A stretch of DNA of 64,000 nucleotides from Talpa occidentalis (lineage: Eukaryota > Chordata > Mammalia > Eulipotyphla > Talpidae). The stretch covers positions 151,532,149-151,596,148 of the forward strand of contig NW_023603184.1 in assembly GCF_014898055.3 (NCBI RefSeq), in the 5' to 3' direction. The first letter of the stretch is position 1. Each line of letters opens with the position of its first letter. Made by a program: the position numbers and the translations under genes. Below, one piece after another: positions 63,011-64,000 of this stretch. Under the pieces are notes generated by a model. It saw nothing but the letters and a program-made list of their open reading frames with translations. It was not told the origin of the DNA and searched no databases.

Positions 63011-63569
63011 GGTGGGTCTCGCGCTTGCACAGTCCTGGGGATGCTGTGGGGAGTGGGGGGGCGTCAGAGTCCCTGGGCTGCAGGCAGTGCCCACCCGCCC
63101 CGAGGAGAGAGGCCTCATCTTGGGCTCACGTCGGATGTCTGGAGCTACACCCCAGGTGCCCCACCCCGGCGCTCCTCTCCCGCTGCAGACAGGACAGCCG
63201 GGAAGCCAAGGCCTCAAGGTGGCCAGGTCAGCAGCAAGGAGCCGGGGGGCTCTGAGTGCACCCCCAAGTGAGCCTGGCCCGCGGATGCAAGCAGCTCGGC
63301 AGGGAGCCTGGGACCACAGGGGCGAGTGCAGGGCCCTGGGGCACAGGCCCAGGGAGGCAGGCCGCGAAAGTAACAAGGAGAGAGTTTCAGTGATTTTTAC
63401 AGCAGAGCGGAAACCGCGCCCCGAGCTCAAGAAAAGCAAGCCCCGGCCCCCGAGGAGGGGCGAGACCAGGCGCAGAGCCGAGCAGTGTGGCCCCCGACTG
63501 ACAAGGGGAGAGCCCCACGGAAGGCGGAGGGCGCCCTGCAGGGGGCCGGGTGTGGCGGGCGGGTCTTAC

Positions 63570-63632
63570 CAGCAAAACGGTCAGTAGCCAGAGAGTCCGT
63601 CCTGAGGTCGCCTGTCAGCCTGCCAGCTTTTC
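63570..63632 (-). other. HDLBP: candidate noncoding 5' exon of HDLBP
   Basis: On the minus strand a stretch after TTCCCCCCAG ends ...CCGTTTTGCTG before GTAAGACC (donor 63569-63568). The first coding exon has an acceptor at 63044 (CCCCACAG) with 33 bases of leader before the ATG, so HDLBP needs at least one upstream noncoding exon. This is the best-looking one within the window; the promoter lies beyond the right edge. Bases 63633-64000 would then be intron, and I see nothing else in them. Confidence 0.35.
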
Positions 63633-64000
63633 CTGGGGGGAACCGGGGCGTTACTGACCAGCACTCTGCACACAGGCCCTTTGACCTCAACCCAGAAGGT
63701 CAAAACACCGTTGACGCTGTGGGCCGCACACCCCCGTTCAGCCAAGTTTCTCGGAGGCAGAAAGGAAGCTCTACCTTGGGGCATCAGCTTCATGCCCCCT
63801 GCTCGGCGGACATCCCGGGCCGAACCCGTCCCCCGCTGGCCCCCCTGAGCCCCTGCCCCTCCCGGCCACGGGGCGCAGAGGCCTGGCTGCCGCCTGCATG
63901 GATTCTCAGGCGGGGGAGGGCCACGGGCAGCCGTGGAGACCGTTCTCCTCGGAAAGCTCTCAAACGCTCGTCTTGAGGGAAAGTGCCTCCGACGTGCGTC

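Overview
This window is vertebrate, almost certainly mammalian, nuclear DNA, not microbial. It has multi-exon genes with GT-AG introns of human-like phase, poly(A) signals, CpG-rich promoters, a LINE-1 relic and minisatellites. The gene order and strands, SNED1(+) / MTERF4(-) / PASK(-) / PPP1R7(+) / ANO7(+) / HDLBP(-), match what I recall of human 2q37.3. No Alu, carnivore SINEC or bovine SINE is recognisable, so I cannot name the species. Very high GC and many minisatellites fit a subtelomeric segment.

Layout. 1-1036: last recognisable exons of SNED1. 1037-7479: SNED1 tail and intergenic DNA with one poly(A)-tailed repeat. 7480-10150: complete MTERF4 (4 coding exons, 315 aa). 10151-11546: spacer. 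11547-27180: complete PASK (16 coding exons, 1205 aa, one noncoding 5' exon), with a GC-AG intron, a 670-bp (GGGCT)n tract and a 400-bp minisatellite in its first introns. 27181-27901: CpG-island promoter shared head-to-head by PASK and PPP1R7. 27902-35455: complete PPP1R7 (10 exons, 362 aa). 35456-40640: spacer. 40643-48004: ANO7, with intact N-terminal exons followed by an eroded transmembrane part and a 900-bp minisatellite. 48005-49474: spacer. 49475 to the right end: HDLBP/vigilin (26 coding exons, about 1266 aa), with one single-base frameshift.

The exon models rest on splice sites plus codon-count and phase closure. Coding lengths of MTERF4 (948 nt), PASK (3618 nt) and PPP1R7 (1089 nt) divide by three. 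HDLBP closes only if one base is restored in coding exon 22. Comparisons with human proteins are from memory, not from a search.

The genes share no pathway: mitochondrial ribosome biogenesis (MTERF4), a nutrient-sensing kinase (PASK), a PP1 regulator (PPP1R7), an anoctamin (ANO7), an RNA-binding KH protein (HDLBP) and a matrix protein (SNED1). The most unusual part is ANO7. Its N-terminal exons look functional, while exons for the membrane domain are recognisable only as GC-enriched, frameshifted relics. I found no previously undescribed multi-gene system.
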